This document shows, one piece after another, positions 17,371 to 26,348 of a stretch of DNA of 60,043 nt (position 1 is its first letter; every line of letters starts with the position of its first letter). This DNA is from Candidatus Zixiibacteriota bacterium (GTDB lineage Bacteria; RBG-13-66-14; B26-G2; WVWN01), in contig JAUWLW010000014.1 in NCBI GenBank assembly GCA_030613505.1, positions 1 to 60,043 on the forward strand, read 5' to 3'. Below the pieces are notes generated by a model. It worked only from the letters and a program-made list of their open reading frames with translations. It was not told where the DNA came from and made no database searches. The translations under genes were made by a program, and so were the position numbers.

Positions 17371-18981
17371 ATGAGCGAAAAAGTCAGCGAATTGATAGGC
17401 CGCCTCCTCGACCGCGAGAACGAGCTGCAGCCCCCGGCGGCGACCTTTAAGGGCATTCACGATTACGACGAGGAATGGGACGACCCCGGCCCGGAAGGAA
17501 TAGCCGCGTACGAGGCGTTCGTCGACGAGTATTCGGCGCAGGTAGAGGAAGCCGCCCGGGCGGCCGAAGGCGAAGACGCCGTCGACCTGGCGCTGGCGCG
17601 GGCGCGGCTGGCGAATTACGACGTTTCGTTGAGGCTTCTGGACGAATTGCGGCGCAACCCCATCGGCGTCCCGGCGACCGTCGTCCAAACGATCTTCATT
17701 ATGCTCGTCCGGGACTACGCGCCGCTCGAGGAGCGGCTCGGCGCGATGCTGGCGCGTATGCAGAAAGTGCCGGCCTATTGCGAAAAGGGTAAGCGAGCTT
17801 TCGAGAAACCGGTCGCGAAATTCCTGGAGTCGGCGGCGGAGATGGCCGCGCAAGGGGGGCCGTTCCTGGCGCGGGTCGTTCCGGCGGCCGCGGAGCAAGC
17901 CGGGAGTAAGTACGCCGCCGACCTGGCGGAGGCGGGCGAGCGCGCCGCCGCCGCCCTCGACGATTTCATAACTCACGTAAGGGGGCTACCGGTGCGCGAG
18001 GATTTCGCCGCCGGACGCGAGGCTTTCGACCGCCTCCTTAGGGAGTACCACCTACTCGACTACGACGCCGACTCGCTGCTGACCTTCGGCCGGGAATCGC
18101 TCGCCCGGGTCCAGGGGGAGATAGCGGCGCTGGCCGAAAAAGTACGCCCGGGCGCGACCCCGGCCCAGCTCGCCGAGGAGTCGAAAAAGGACCATCCCGC
18201 CGCGGACGAGCTTTTGGACTTCTACCGGGAGTGGATGTCTCGCTCGAGGCAGTTCGTAATCGATAAAAGTATCTGCGGCTTGCCCCAGGGAGAAGAGTTG
18301 GAGGTCATCCCCACGCCGGAGTTCGAGCGGTCGGTGATCCCGTACGGGGCGTACATGCCCGCCGCGGCGTACGAGCCTCGCCAGAAGGGTTTCTTCTACG
18401 TGACGCCGGTCGAACCCGACGCGTCGCCCGAGGAGCGCGAGCAGAAGCTCGCGGGCCACAACCGAGCCAAGGTACCCATCATCGCGCTGCACGAGGGATA
18501 CCCCGGCCACCACCTCCAGCTGTGTTGGGCCAACCGCGTTACGAACCGGATCCGCCGGGAATTCCATTCCAACCCGTTGATCGAAGGTTGGGCGCTGTAT
18601 TGCGAAGAGATGATGCGCGAGGAAGGTTTCTACGACGACGAGCGCGTAATACTGGGCCAGAAGAGGGCCATGCTGTGGCGGGCGGCGCGCGTCGTCCTGG
18701 ACGCGTCGCTCCACACCGGCGGCATGACCTTCGACGAGGCGGTGGCGTTCCTGGTGGACGTGGTTTCGCTCGAGCGCGTGAACGCGGAGGCGGAGGTCAA
18801 GAGGTACATATATACCCCCACGCAGCCGATGTCGTACCTCGTCGGGAAGCGCGAGATAATGGCGCTGCGGGACGATTACTTCAAGCGGTATCCCGAGGCC
18901 TCGTTGCGCGACTTCCACGACCGCCTGTTGGCGGTGGGCTCTCTGCCGGTGAAGCTCGTGCGGGATGCCGTCCTGGCCTAG
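17371..18981 (+). CDS. DUF885 family protein, probable metallopeptidase-like enzyme
   Basis: A 536-residue protein of the DUF885 family, mostly alpha-helical. The zinc-site-like motif IALHEGYPGHHLQ occurs at about residue 370, and a second Glu is supplied by LIEGWALYCEEMM some 35 residues on, the pattern of a gluzincin-type HExxH variant. The family is widely annotated as peptidase-like without a settled substrate. No signal peptide is seen, so a cytosolic role is likely. I chose ATG 17371 because AGGAAGG precedes it by 10 nt; an ATG at 17326 is open but lacks a ribosome site. The gene appears to be monocistronic. Confidence 0.85.
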   Translation: MSEKVSELIGRLLDRENELQPPAATFKGIHDYDEEWDDPGPEGIAAYEAFVDEYSAQVEEAARAAEGEDAVDLALARARLANYDVSLRLLDELRRNPIGVPATVVQTIFIMLVRDYAPLEERLGAMLARMQKVPAYCEKGKRAFEKPVAKFLESAAEMAAQGGPFLARVVPAAAEQAGSKYAADLAEAGERAAAALDDFITHVRGLPVREDFAAGREAFDRLLREYHLLDYDADSLLTFGRESLARVQGEIAALAEKVRPGATPAQLAEESKKDHPAADELLDFYREWMSRSRQFVIDKSICGLPQGEELEVIPTPEFERSVIPYGAYMPAAAYEPRQKGFFYVTPVEPDASPEEREQKLAGHNRAKVPIIALHEGYPGHHLQLCWANRVTNRIRREFHSNPLIEGWALYCEEMMREEGFYDDERVILGQKRAMLWRAARVVLDASLHTGGMTFDEAVAFLVDVVSLERVNAEAEVKRYIYTPTQPMSYLVGKREIMALRDDYFKRYPEASLRDFHDRLLAVGSLPVKLVRDAVLA

Positions 18982-19106
18982 GGCGGCGCCCGGCGCTCGA
19001 GCGGCGGGCCGGCGTTGGGAGGTTTACGTTATACGTATTGCTTTTGCCGTAACGCTTTGCTATATTAGGGGCCGGTCGGCGGCGCCCGCGCGGGGAGCGA
19101 AAAGAC

Positions 19107-19901
19107 GTGACCTGGTCCGGTTTTGGGCGGCGGCTTGAGAGCGCGGCCACCAATATATGGCGTAACGTAAGGCTCCCGGGCGCGTTGTGGTATATGGGCG
19201 CGGCCGCGTTCTTCACGTCGGGCGTGGGCGTATTGGCCGGAAACAAGTTCGTGCTGCCTGCGCTGGACGTCGCCGCGGCGCTCCCCGTTTACGTCTGGGT
19301 GCGGCTTCACCGCGGCTTCCAGGGGGCCGCTTTCGCGCTCCTTTTCTGGTCTTTCTGCAAAGTAGCCGCCATAGCTTTCTTCACGGTGTTTTTCCCGGCC
19401 CACGCCGGCGCGGCGGTGGCGTACGGCGCGTCGTACGCCCAAAGTATGACGCTGTGGGTGGGGTCCGGCGCGGACGTGGCCGGCGTCGGCGCGTGGGGGA
19501 CGTGGCGGCTGAAGGAGGCGTTGGCCCTCGCGGCCTTAAGCCTGCCGACGGCGGGCGTGGGCGGCCTGGCGTTCGCGGCGACGCTGTTGAATTGCCAGGC
19601 GTACTACCTGGGCACGTTGTTTTTGCGCGCGGCCGAGCCCTGGAGAGTGGTCTTGCTGGGGTGGCCGTTGTGGGAAGTGTTTCGGGCGCTGGCCTTCGTC
19701 AATATATTATTGGCCGCGGCGGAACCTACCCTCTCGTGGCTTTTGCGGCGGCCGGTCCGCGTTCGCGATTTGCGGGACGGCGCTGTTTTGGCTTTATTGA
19801 TGCTGGCCGCGGCGTACTTGGCTCACGTTTATCTCGCGCCCTGGTGGCGCGAAGCCCTCGCGCCGGCGCTGTATTTCGACGTACCGGCGGCGACGTTGTG
19901 A
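19107..19901 (+). CDS. Multi-spanning membrane protein, unknown
   Basis: A 264-residue hydrophobic protein with roughly six predicted transmembrane stretches (for example around residues 25-45, 50-66, 70-92, 130-160, 165-205, 225-248). It starts with GTG after a ggggagcg site. No transporter signature is recognised. Its TGA stop overlaps the GTG start of the next gene (GTGA), so the two are translationally coupled and likely work together, perhaps as membrane partner and exported protein. A resemblance to YIP1/SpoIIM-like membrane proteins is possible but not shown. Confidence 0.7.
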   Translation: MTWSGFGRRLESAATNIWRNVRLPGALWYMGAAAFFTSGVGVLAGNKFVLPALDVAAALPVYVWVRLHRGFQGAAFALLFWSFCKVAAIAFFTVFFPAHAGAAVAYGASYAQSMTLWVGSGADVAGVGAWGTWRLKEALALAALSLPTAGVGGLAFAATLLNCQAYYLGTLFLRAAEPWRVVLLGWPLWEVFRALAFVNILLAAAEPTLSWLLRRPVRVRDLRDGAVLALLMLAAAYLAHVYLAPWWREALAPALYFDVPAATL

Positions 19902-20686
19902 GAGTATTCATCTTCATATCCGCGTTATGGCTCTGGTGCGCGGCGGCCGCGCACGGCGCGGTGTTGGTCTTGGACCGCGACAACGGCCGCACATTCGACG
20001 ACCCGGAGGGCGCCGGCGCGGTCGGTACCGAGTACGCCGTGGTGCGGGCGCTTAAGGCCGCCGGCGCGAAAGACGTAAAGCAGAAGTTCGTCTTGCCGTA
20101 CGACCTCGCGCAGTACGACGCCGTCTTCGTCCTGTGCGGCTTTTGGCCCGACGACGGCCGGTTGTCGTACGCCGAGCGCCGGATTTTGGAGAGCTACCTC
20201 ACCCGGGACGGCGCCAACCTTTACGTCGAGGGCACGGAGATAGGGCGACGCTACGGGAGCTCGACGTTTTTTAAAAAGCTGGGGACGGCGTTCGTGGACG
20301 ACGGCAGGCCGATGGAAAACGGCAACGTCAACGTCGCCGAAGGTATCGGCGCGTGGGCCGGCGTACGCTTCGACTACTACTCGTACCGCCGCGATAAGCC
20401 CGACGGCTTCGTGGACGAATTCGACGCCGCGGGGGGCGAGGTAGTGGTGCGCTCACGGCGCGCCGGTAACCAGTCGAACGCCCGCGTGGTGAGGTACGCC
20501 GCCGCCGGCGAGGTTTATTACAAGACTATTACCTCTTCCATAATATTCGGCGCGCTGGCGAACGGGAAATATAAGAAGAAAGATCTGATAGCGAAGTACC
20601 TGGAGTTCTTCGGTATCATCGGCGACAATAACGAGATATACGTCGCGCCGGCGTCGTTGGGACGCGTGCGGGCGTTGTTCCGCTAG
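19898..20686 (+). CDS. Exported protein with C-terminal VAPASLGRVRALFR tag
   Basis: A 262-residue exported protein. The GTG start overlaps the preceding gene's stop, and residues 1-21 form a signal peptide ending AAHGA. The mature domain reads like a Rossmann/ThuA-like or class-I amidotransferase-like fold (AVLVLDRDNG, YDAVFVLCGFWPDD, ERRILESYLTRDGANLYVEG), as seen in secreted proteins that open with a ~200-residue flavodoxin-like unit. No catalytic residues can be named. The last 14 residues, VAPASLGRVRALFR, nearly match the end of the unrelated exported protein at 38923, pointing to a shared sorting or anchoring tag. Confidence 0.78.
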   Translation: MRVFIFISALWLWCAAAAHGAVLVLDRDNGRTFDDPEGAGAVGTEYAVVRALKAAGAKDVKQKFVLPYDLAQYDAVFVLCGFWPDDGRLSYAERRILESYLTRDGANLYVEGTEIGRRYGSSTFFKKLGTAFVDDGRPMENGNVNVAEGIGAWAGVRFDYYSYRRDKPDGFVDEFDAAGGEVVVRSRRAGNQSNARVVRYAAAGEVYYKTITSSIIFGALANGKYKKKDLIAKYLEFFGIIGDNNEIYVAPASLGRVRALFR

Positions 20687-20721
20687 GGGCGCCCCGGCCG
20701 GACGACGGGAGGCAGCGAGCG

Positions 20722-22365
20722 ATGGGCTACGACCCGGGACTTAAGAAGTTGATAGCGACGGTCGAGGCTTCCAGGGCGGACCGCATCGAAGCCGTCAAGC
20801 GCGGCGAGCACTACCCGCGCCTTACGATGGAGGAGATCGACGCCCTCCTCAAATCTTTCCACCCCGACTTCCGCGCCGACGCCAAACGCGAATTGGGCGT
20901 CGGCCCCAACAAGGGCGCGGTTTACCCCAACGAGCTCGTCGACGTTTTGGAGTCGCGCAGTCGCCTCGACCCGACCGAGGTTGACCTCGAGCGCGTAGAC
21001 TACGACGTCGACCTGCTTATCGTGGGCGGCGGCGGCGCCGGCTGCAGCGTGGCCATCGCCGCGTCCGACGCCGGCGTAACCGACGTCCTCGTCGCGACCA
21101 AGCTCCGCCTGGGCGACGCCAACACCATGATGGCGGAGGGCGGCATCCAGGCCGCGGACAAGGAAAACGACTCGCCGGTCATACATTACCTCGACGTACT
21201 GGGCGGCGGCCGCTTCGCCAACCATCCGGAGCTGGTGGAGGCGCTGGTGCAAGACGCGCCGCTCGTCATCGCCTGGCTCGAGAAGCTGGGCGTGATGTTC
21301 GACAAGACCGAGGACGGCACCATGCGCACTCTCCACGGCGGCGGCACGAGCCGCAAGCGCATGCACTCCTGCGGCGACATTACCGGCGCCGAGATTATGA
21401 GGACGCTGCGCGACGAAGTGGAGTGCCGCCCTCATATTAAAATTTTGGAGTTCGCGCCGGCGGTGGAGATAATAAAGGACGAAGCGGGGAAGGCCGCGGG
21501 CGCGGTCCTCTACGACCTCGACCGCGACCGGCACCTCGTCGTACGGGCCAGGTGCACCGTAATATCGACGGGAGGCTTCGGCCGCCTCCACCTCATGGGT
21601 TTCCCCACTACCAATCATTACGGCGCCACCGCCGACGGCCTGGCTATGGCCTACCACGCCGGCTGCGAGCTGGTATTCCTGGAGTCCTCGCAGTTCCACC
21701 CGACGGGATCGGTATACCCCGAGCAGATCGTAGGTCTTCTCATCACGGAGAAATTCCGCGGCGCCGGCGCCCAGTTCCTCAACGTCGACGCCGAGCAGTT
21801 CGTCTACCCCCTCGAGACGCGGGACGTCGCCTCTTCCGCCCTTATACGCGAGTGCGCCCCGCCGGAGAAAGGAGGCCGGGGCAAGGGCGTCACAACGCCG
21901 GGAGGCCGCGTGGGGATCTGGCTGGACTCGCCCATGATTGAGATCCTAATGGGCCCGGGGACCGTACGCAGCGACTTTCCCGGTAAGTTCCGCATGTACG
22001 ACAACCACGACATCGACATCTCGCGAGAGCCGATGCTCATTTACCCCGTACTCCATTACCAGAACGGCGGCGTCGCGATTCACGCCGACGCCTCGAGCAA
22101 GGACATAGACGGCCTATATTTCGCGGGCGAGGTCGCGGGCGGCATTCACGGCCAGAACCGGCTGATGGGGAATTCTCTTCTCGACGTGTGCGTCTTCGGG
22201 CGGCGGGCCGGCGCCGCGGCGGCGGCCCAGGGGCCGACCGTGGAGTTGGGGCCGCTCTCGCTTGCGCACGTGAGGGCGTGGGACGAAGAGGTCGCCCGCG
22301 CCGGTCTGGAGAGCGAGCTCGCGGCGCCGATACTTTTCCCCGATTACCGCGGTAAGGTGATGTAG
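20722..22365 (+). CDS. Fumarate reductase/succinate dehydrogenase-like flavoprotein
   Basis: A 547-residue FAD protein. The first ~95 residues are an added helical region not found in SdhA/FrdA. The FAD dinucleotide fold is LLIVGGGGAGCSVAIAA; later come AEGGIQAA, the active-site FHPTG segment (SSQFHPTGSVYP) and the C-terminal HGQNRLMGNSLLDVCVFGRRAG. These place it in the fumarate reductase/L-aspartate oxidase superfamily. No iron-sulfur (SdhB) or membrane subunit gene lies next to it, so it may be soluble or pair with a distant partner. A ribosome site (gggaggcag) precedes the ATG. The succinyl-CoA synthetase genes 2.5 kb downstream fit a role in C4-acid metabolism. Confidence 0.85.
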   Translation: MGYDPGLKKLIATVEASRADRIEAVKRGEHYPRLTMEEIDALLKSFHPDFRADAKRELGVGPNKGAVYPNELVDVLESRSRLDPTEVDLERVDYDVDLLIVGGGGAGCSVAIAASDAGVTDVLVATKLRLGDANTMMAEGGIQAADKENDSPVIHYLDVLGGGRFANHPELVEALVQDAPLVIAWLEKLGVMFDKTEDGTMRTLHGGGTSRKRMHSCGDITGAEIMRTLRDEVECRPHIKILEFAPAVEIIKDEAGKAAGAVLYDLDRDRHLVVRARCTVISTGGFGRLHLMGFPTTNHYGATADGLAMAYHAGCELVFLESSQFHPTGSVYPEQIVGLLITEKFRGAGAQFLNVDAEQFVYPLETRDVASSALIRECAPPEKGGRGKGVTTPGGRVGIWLDSPMIEILMGPGTVRSDFPGKFRMYDNHDIDISREPMLIYPVLHYQNGGVAIHADASSKDIDGLYFAGEVAGGIHGQNRLMGNSLLDVCVFGRRAGAAAAAQGPTVELGPLSLAHVRAWDEEVARAGLESELAAPILFPDYRGKVM

Positions 22366-22373
22366 CTCAAGCG

Positions 22374-23069
22374 ATGGCGTGGTTGGACCAGGCATTAAGT
22401 TTTTTCGGTTACGCGGTCTGCCACTGCCTGCCGTCGCGCACGCTCACCGTAGGCGGCGATTTCCTGCCGGTGTGTTCCCGCTGCACCGGCATATATTTAG
22501 GCATAGCCGTCACGTACATCTTTTTAATCGTTCGCCGGGGGTTCAAGGTCAACGCGCTGCCGTCGCTGGGGGTTTCACTGGCCGTGGCGGCGATGCTGCT
22601 GCCTATGTCCGTCGACGGCATATCCTCGTACGTAGGGCTGCGCGAGACGACGAATACGGTGAGGTTCCTAACCGGCCTGGCCGCCGGCGCCGCGCTGCCC
22701 ATTTTCGCCTTCCCGCTCTTGTCGCCGGAGTTGATCGTCGACGGGCCTAAGAAGAAAGTGTTTCGGCCCTTCGGGCGCGCGTGGGACTATTCTATTTGGC
22801 TGGGGGCGCTGGCGGCGGCGGGGGCGTTGGTGTTCGCGCCGTGGCCGTGGCTTTACTACCCGTTGGCCATCCTGGTCGTCGCGGGGTTAGTCGGGATCTT
22901 CTTCAACCTCTCGCTCGTGGTGTGGGAGATGGTCCTCGAGCGCGCGGGGCGGTGGGGACGGCGGCCGCAAACGTTGGCCGTAGCGGCCTTGACGGTCCTG
23001 TTGGTTTTTTCGGCGCTCAACGTCTTCCACTACGCCGCCTTCCGGGCGATGGGGGATGTTGGCGGTTAA
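22374..23069 (+). CDS. DUF2085 family membrane protein
   Basis: A 231-residue membrane protein. The N-terminus carries the family signature: a Cys-His pair (VCHCLPSRT), then G-DFLPVCSRCTGIYLG. Five to six hydrophobic segments follow. The Cys residues resemble a metal- or haem-related site but no activity is established for DUF2085. It starts 8 nt after the flavoprotein gene and may be cotranscribed. A membrane Cys protein behind an orphan fumarate-reductase-like flavoprotein raises the idea of an electron-transfer partner, which is speculation. Confidence 0.82.
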   Translation: MAWLDQALSFFGYAVCHCLPSRTLTVGGDFLPVCSRCTGIYLGIAVTYIFLIVRRGFKVNALPSLGVSLAVAAMLLPMSVDGISSYVGLRETTNTVRFLTGLAAGAALPIFAFPLLSPELIVDGPKKKVFRPFGRAWDYSIWLGALAAAGALVFAPWPWLYYPLAILVVAGLVGIFFNLSLVVWEMVLERAGRWGRRPQTLAVAALTVLLVFSALNVFHYAAFRAMGDVGG

Positions 23070-23100
23070 ACGGTCTTAACGCCCAAGGGGAGGTACGGAC

Positions 23101-24135
23101 ATGGGTTATAGGTTTTTACGTGGCCCGCGCGATTTTATCGCGTACGTCGGTATGCTGTTTTTTCTTGTTTCTTGCTCGGAAGAGGCGGGGACTCAACCGG
23201 AAGCGCCGCCAGAGCCTTGGGGGTATTGGGAAGAAATGGATATAGACGTGGGAACGTTCAGGGTGTGCGAAATGAAAGTCGACCCGGCGGGCGGAGCGTG
23301 GGCGTTGGTTATAGATAAAAACGCTTCTGACCAACATATCCTCCGTTATGCCGCCGGCGCTTGGCGCGCCGCGGCGGAATTTAACCCGCTACCTTTTGGT
23401 TTAAACAACTTTTACCCGCTGGCCGCCGACGATATGTGGGCCGTCAATTTAATCGGCGAATGTTACCGGTGGCGGGGCGGTAAGTGGGAGATGAAATATC
23501 GAGCAGCTGACGAGCTTTGGGATATATGGATGGTTTCGCCGGACGAAGGATGGGCCGTCGGTGCGGGCGGCTTGGTCGTGCATTATAAGGGCGGCGTATT
23601 TTCTGAAGAATCGCTCGGCGGGGGTACGTTTTACGGTGTTATTTTCGCTAACCCTTCGGACGGGTGGGCGCTGGGTTCGTATTACGACCTTTTTCATTGG
23701 GATGGTAAGAATTGGGCAACCGCGGTCGGTCCTTTCGCCGTCTCGTACGTTCAACCGCTTGGTGGCGGAAAGTGCCGTGCCGGGGGCAAACGGCTGTCGT
23801 ACGCTGTAAACGGGTTGTACGACGGCGCCGCATGGCAATACGAGATGTTACCCGGGACCAGTGCCGGCGGCGCCGTACTTTTTCCTAACGAAAACGAGGG
23901 TTGGCTCGTCTGCTCCGCGCACCGGTCGGTTACCCGGGGCGGTCAATTGGTTGCAAAAATATTACATTCGCGAAACGGTTCGTGGCGGGTAGACAATTTG
24001 ACTGTGGAATGCAAGACGCTCGGCCGCCTTGTCGAAACCGCGGACGGTAGCGTGATGTGTGGCGGACGCGCGCTAGCCGGCGGAGGCATCATCTTGCGTT
24101 ATCGCCCTTACGGCGGGTCGACTGGGTCCAGTTAG
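23101..24135 (+). CDS. Lipoprotein with beta-propeller-like repeats
   Basis: A 344-residue lipoprotein: the hydrophobic start ends in FFLVSCSEEAG, a good lipobox (Cys ~26). The mature part has repeated short strands around Trp and Gly (DDMWAVN, DEGWAVGAGG, SDGWALGSYY, NEGWLVCS), spaced about 40-50 residues apart, the look of a YCF48/BNR-type beta-propeller. A similar propeller is nested in the two M28 peptidases at the end of the window. ggggaggt lies upstream of the ATG. Its codons are somewhat AT-richer than those of its neighbours. The function is unknown; it is probably an envelope binding protein. Confidence 0.75.
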   Translation: MGYRFLRGPRDFIAYVGMLFFLVSCSEEAGTQPEAPPEPWGYWEEMDIDVGTFRVCEMKVDPAGGAWALVIDKNASDQHILRYAAGAWRAAAEFNPLPFGLNNFYPLAADDMWAVNLIGECYRWRGGKWEMKYRAADELWDIWMVSPDEGWAVGAGGLVVHYKGGVFSEESLGGGTFYGVIFANPSDGWALGSYYDLFHWDGKNWATAVGPFAVSYVQPLGGGKCRAGGKRLSYAVNGLYDGAAWQYEMLPGTSAGGAVLFPNENEGWLVCSAHRSVTRGGQLVAKILHSRNGSWRVDNLTVECKTLGRLVETADGSVMCGGRALAGGGIILRYRPYGGSTGSS

Positions 24136-24146
24136 GTGAATTTTAA

Positions 24147-24464
24147 GTGGCGCTCGGTAATATCGCTAACGTGGAATTTGAAGAGCGGAGCCGCCGGCTG
24201 CTGGACCTGCTCGAGCCGGTAGCGCTGACCTTCCTTTACTTCTATTCGGTTCTGTCCTTCATTTGGGGGCTCGTCTTCGGCATAGTCGCGACGGCGCAGT
24301 GCAAGCTCGACGCCAACAAGCGCGTCGGCAAGGTCTGCATCATCCTCGCCGTCGTCAACTTCGTTTTAATTACCTGCCTGGTCGTGGCGTACGTCATAAT
24401 AATTATCTTCGCCGCCGGTACGTGGGCGTATCTCGTCTCGCCGTCCGCGGCGGGCGGGGTTTAG
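24147..24464 (+). CDS. Small two-helix membrane protein (paralogue 1)
   Basis: A 105-residue protein with two transmembrane segments flanking a short loop CKLDANKRVGKVC. It begins with GTG, 11 nt after the preceding gene. It is a clear paralogue of the next protein at 24497, sharing the RRLLDLLEP start, the KRVGK-CII motif and the second helix ending VAYVIIII. The layout (two helices and a conserved Lys/Arg-Gly-Lys loop) resembles small DUF4190-like membrane proteins, but no function is known. Confidence 0.7.
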   Translation: MALGNIANVEFEERSRRLLDLLEPVALTFLYFYSVLSFIWGLVFGIVATAQCKLDANKRVGKVCIILAVVNFVLITCLVVAYVIIIIFAAGTWAYLVSPSAAGGV

Positions 24465-24496
24465 GATAAACCTTTCGTCGGTCAGGAGGACCGGTT

Positions 24497-24787
24497 ATGG
24501 AAGAGCTGCTGAAAGTGGATTGGGACGAGAAGAAGCGGCGGCTGGTAGACCTGCTCGAGCCGTTGTTCATTGCCTACTTGTACATCCTGGCGGTGGTATC
24601 GCCGGTCCTGGGGCTCATCCTGGGCATCGTGGCGCTCAAGAAGTGCCAGCTCGAGAAGAATAAGCGCGTCGGCAAGATCTGCGTCATAATCAGCATCGTG
24701 GGGCTCGGCCTCTGGGTGCTGTGCATCGTCGCGTACGTGATAATTATCGTGGCGGTGACGGCGACCGGCGGCATGGGCGGATTTTAG
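24497..24787 (+). CDS. Small two-helix membrane protein (paralogue 2)
   Basis: A 96-residue partner of the 24147 gene: RRLVDLLEP, two transmembrane helices, and the loop KKCQLEKNKRVGKICVII. It has a strong caggagg ribosome site. Tandem copies that have diverged in sequence but not in plan suggest a two-component membrane pair. The succinyl-CoA synthetase beta gene starts 62 nt downstream and may share the transcript. The role is unknown. Confidence 0.72.
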   Translation: MEELLKVDWDEKKRRLVDLLEPLFIAYLYILAVVSPVLGLILGIVALKKCQLEKNKRVGKICVIISIVGLGLWVLCIVAYVIIIVAVTATGGMGGF

Positions 24788-24849
24788 CGCGGCCCGAGTT
24801 AACGACACTTACTATTAAGCTTTCGGCGGGAGCCGAAGGGGGCTCCGTT

Positions 24850-25983
24850 ATGAAGATCCACGAATACCAGGCCAAGGAGATTTTCAAAGAGTTTGGGATA
24901 AAGACCCCTCGCGGCCGCGTCGCGTCGACGCCCGAGGAGGCGGAGGCCGTCGCGAAGGAGGTCGGCGGCCCGGTGGCGGTCAAGGCTCAGGTCCACGTGG
25001 GGGGCCGCGGCAAGGCCGGCGGCATCAAGGTGGCGCAAACGCCGGCGGAGGCCAAGGAGGCGGCGGCGCAGATCCTCGGCATGGACATCAAGGGCCTTAC
25101 CGTAAAGAAGGTCCTGGTGGAGGAGGCGTCCCGCATCGCCAAGGAGTACTACCTCGGCTTCGTCGCCGACCGCGCCGCCAAGGCCGTGACGCTCATGGCC
25201 TCGAGCGAGGGCGGCGTCGAGATAGAGGAGGTCGCGCGCACCAACCCGGACGCCATCGTCAAGGTAACCGTCGACCCTCACCTCGGCCTGCACGGCTTCC
25301 AGGCGTTCGCCGTCGGTAAGAAGCTGACCGGCGACGCCAAGAAGGCTCGCGCCGTGGCCGACGTTCTCTCGAGAATTTATAAGGCCTTCGTGGCGTACGA
25401 CTGCTCGCTGGCCGAGATAAATCCCTTCGTGGAGGCCGAGGACGGCGGCTTCGTCGCGCTCGACGCCAAGATAAATATCGACGACAACGCCCTCTTCCGC
25501 CGCGCCCGGCTGGCGGAGGGCCGCGACGACCTGGCCGAGACGGAGCTGCGCGCCAAGGCCGCGGACCTGAGCTACGTCCCCATGACCGGCAACGTGGCCT
25601 GCATCGTCAACGGCGCCGGCCTGGCGATGACGACCATGGACCTCGTCAAACTTTACGGCGGCGAGCCGGCCAACTTCCTCGACGTCGGCGGCTCGAGCTC
25701 CCCCGAGAAAATACTCACCGCGATGGACATCATCATGTCGTCGCCCGGCGTGAAGGCCGTGCTGGTGAACATCTTCGGCGGCATCACGCGCTGCGACGAC
25801 GTCGCCACCGGCCTGGTCGCCGCGCTCGAGAAGCACCCGCTCGACGTTCCGCTCGTCGTCCGCCTTACCGGCACCAACGAGGAGGAGGCGCGCGAAATTC
25901 TGAAGAAGGCGGGCATCGAGGCCGGCTCGGATATGGACGAGGCGGTCAAGGCCGCGGTGGAGGCGGCTCGAGGGAGCGCTTAG
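24850..25983 (+). CDS. sucC: Succinyl-CoA synthetase beta subunit
   Basis: A 377-residue ATP-grasp protein starting MKIHEYQAKEIF, the family hallmark. With SucD it interconverts succinyl-CoA plus ADP/GDP and succinate plus ATP/GTP. Visible landmarks are VKAQVHVGGRGKAGG (nucleotide loop), the metal-binding AEINPFV, and the C-terminal CoA-ligase region with NIFGGITRCDDVA. Length is close to the usual ~385. The partner sucD is not adjacent as normal: 1.18 kb carrying an MNT/HEPN gene pair separates them. Confidence 0.95.
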   Translation: MKIHEYQAKEIFKEFGIKTPRGRVASTPEEAEAVAKEVGGPVAVKAQVHVGGRGKAGGIKVAQTPAEAKEAAAQILGMDIKGLTVKKVLVEEASRIAKEYYLGFVADRAAKAVTLMASSEGGVEIEEVARTNPDAIVKVTVDPHLGLHGFQAFAVGKKLTGDAKKARAVADVLSRIYKAFVAYDCSLAEINPFVEAEDGGFVALDAKINIDDNALFRRARLAEGRDDLAETELRAKAADLSYVPMTGNVACIVNGAGLAMTTMDLVKLYGGEPANFLDVGGSSSPEKILTAMDIIMSSPGVKAVLVNIFGGITRCDDVATGLVAALEKHPLDVPLVVRLTGTNEEEAREILKKAGIEAGSDMDEAVKAAVEAARGSA

Positions 25984-25997
25984 CGGGGCGTGGGAGT

Positions 25998-26348
25998 ATG
26001 CGCAAATTAGATTGGGACGAGAGCGGGCCGTTGGAGAATTGGCAGCGGGCGGTGTTGGAATTCGCCCGGCGCGCGCGCGAGGAGCTGGGCGACCATATCG
26101 TCCGCATCATACTCTACGGCTCGCGGGCGCGGGGGGATTATACCGAGGACTCGGATATCGACCTCCTGGTGGTGGTGCGTGGTATAGATGCGAAGGAGGC
26201 CGACGACCGCATATTCCCGTTCGCGTATGATATGTTGGATAAGTATGAGGAGTTGCTAAACCCTCACGTCATAAATGAAACGGATTATATCGCGCGGCAA
26301 GCGCGGAGTCTATTTATTAACATATGGGAGGAGGGCGTAACCGTATGA
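25998..26348 (+). CDS. MNT-type nucleotidyltransferase (antitoxin-like)
   Basis: A 116-residue minimal nucleotidyltransferase. The active-site signature GSRARGDYTEDSDIDLLV contains the GS motif and the DxD metal pair (SDIDL). Proteins of this type are antitoxins that AMPylate or bind HEPN RNase toxins. It starts 14 nt after sucC and its stop overlaps the start of the HEPN gene (ATGA), the usual order for an MNT/HEPN pair. The C-terminal half is AT-richer than the first half. The antitoxin role is inferred from the pairing. Confidence 0.88.
   Translation: MRKLDWDESGPLENWQRAVLEFARRAREELGDHIVRIILYGSRARGDYTEDSDIDLLVVVRGIDAKEADDRIFPFAYDMLDKYEELLNPHVINETDYIARQARSLFINIWEEGVTV

Noticed and set aside
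24519-26022. 13-bp match (gattgggacgaga) near 24519 and 26007, considered as a recombination site for the MNT/HEPN insert
   Set aside because: Both lie inside coding sequence near gene starts, the match is short, and there is no partner at the sucD side.
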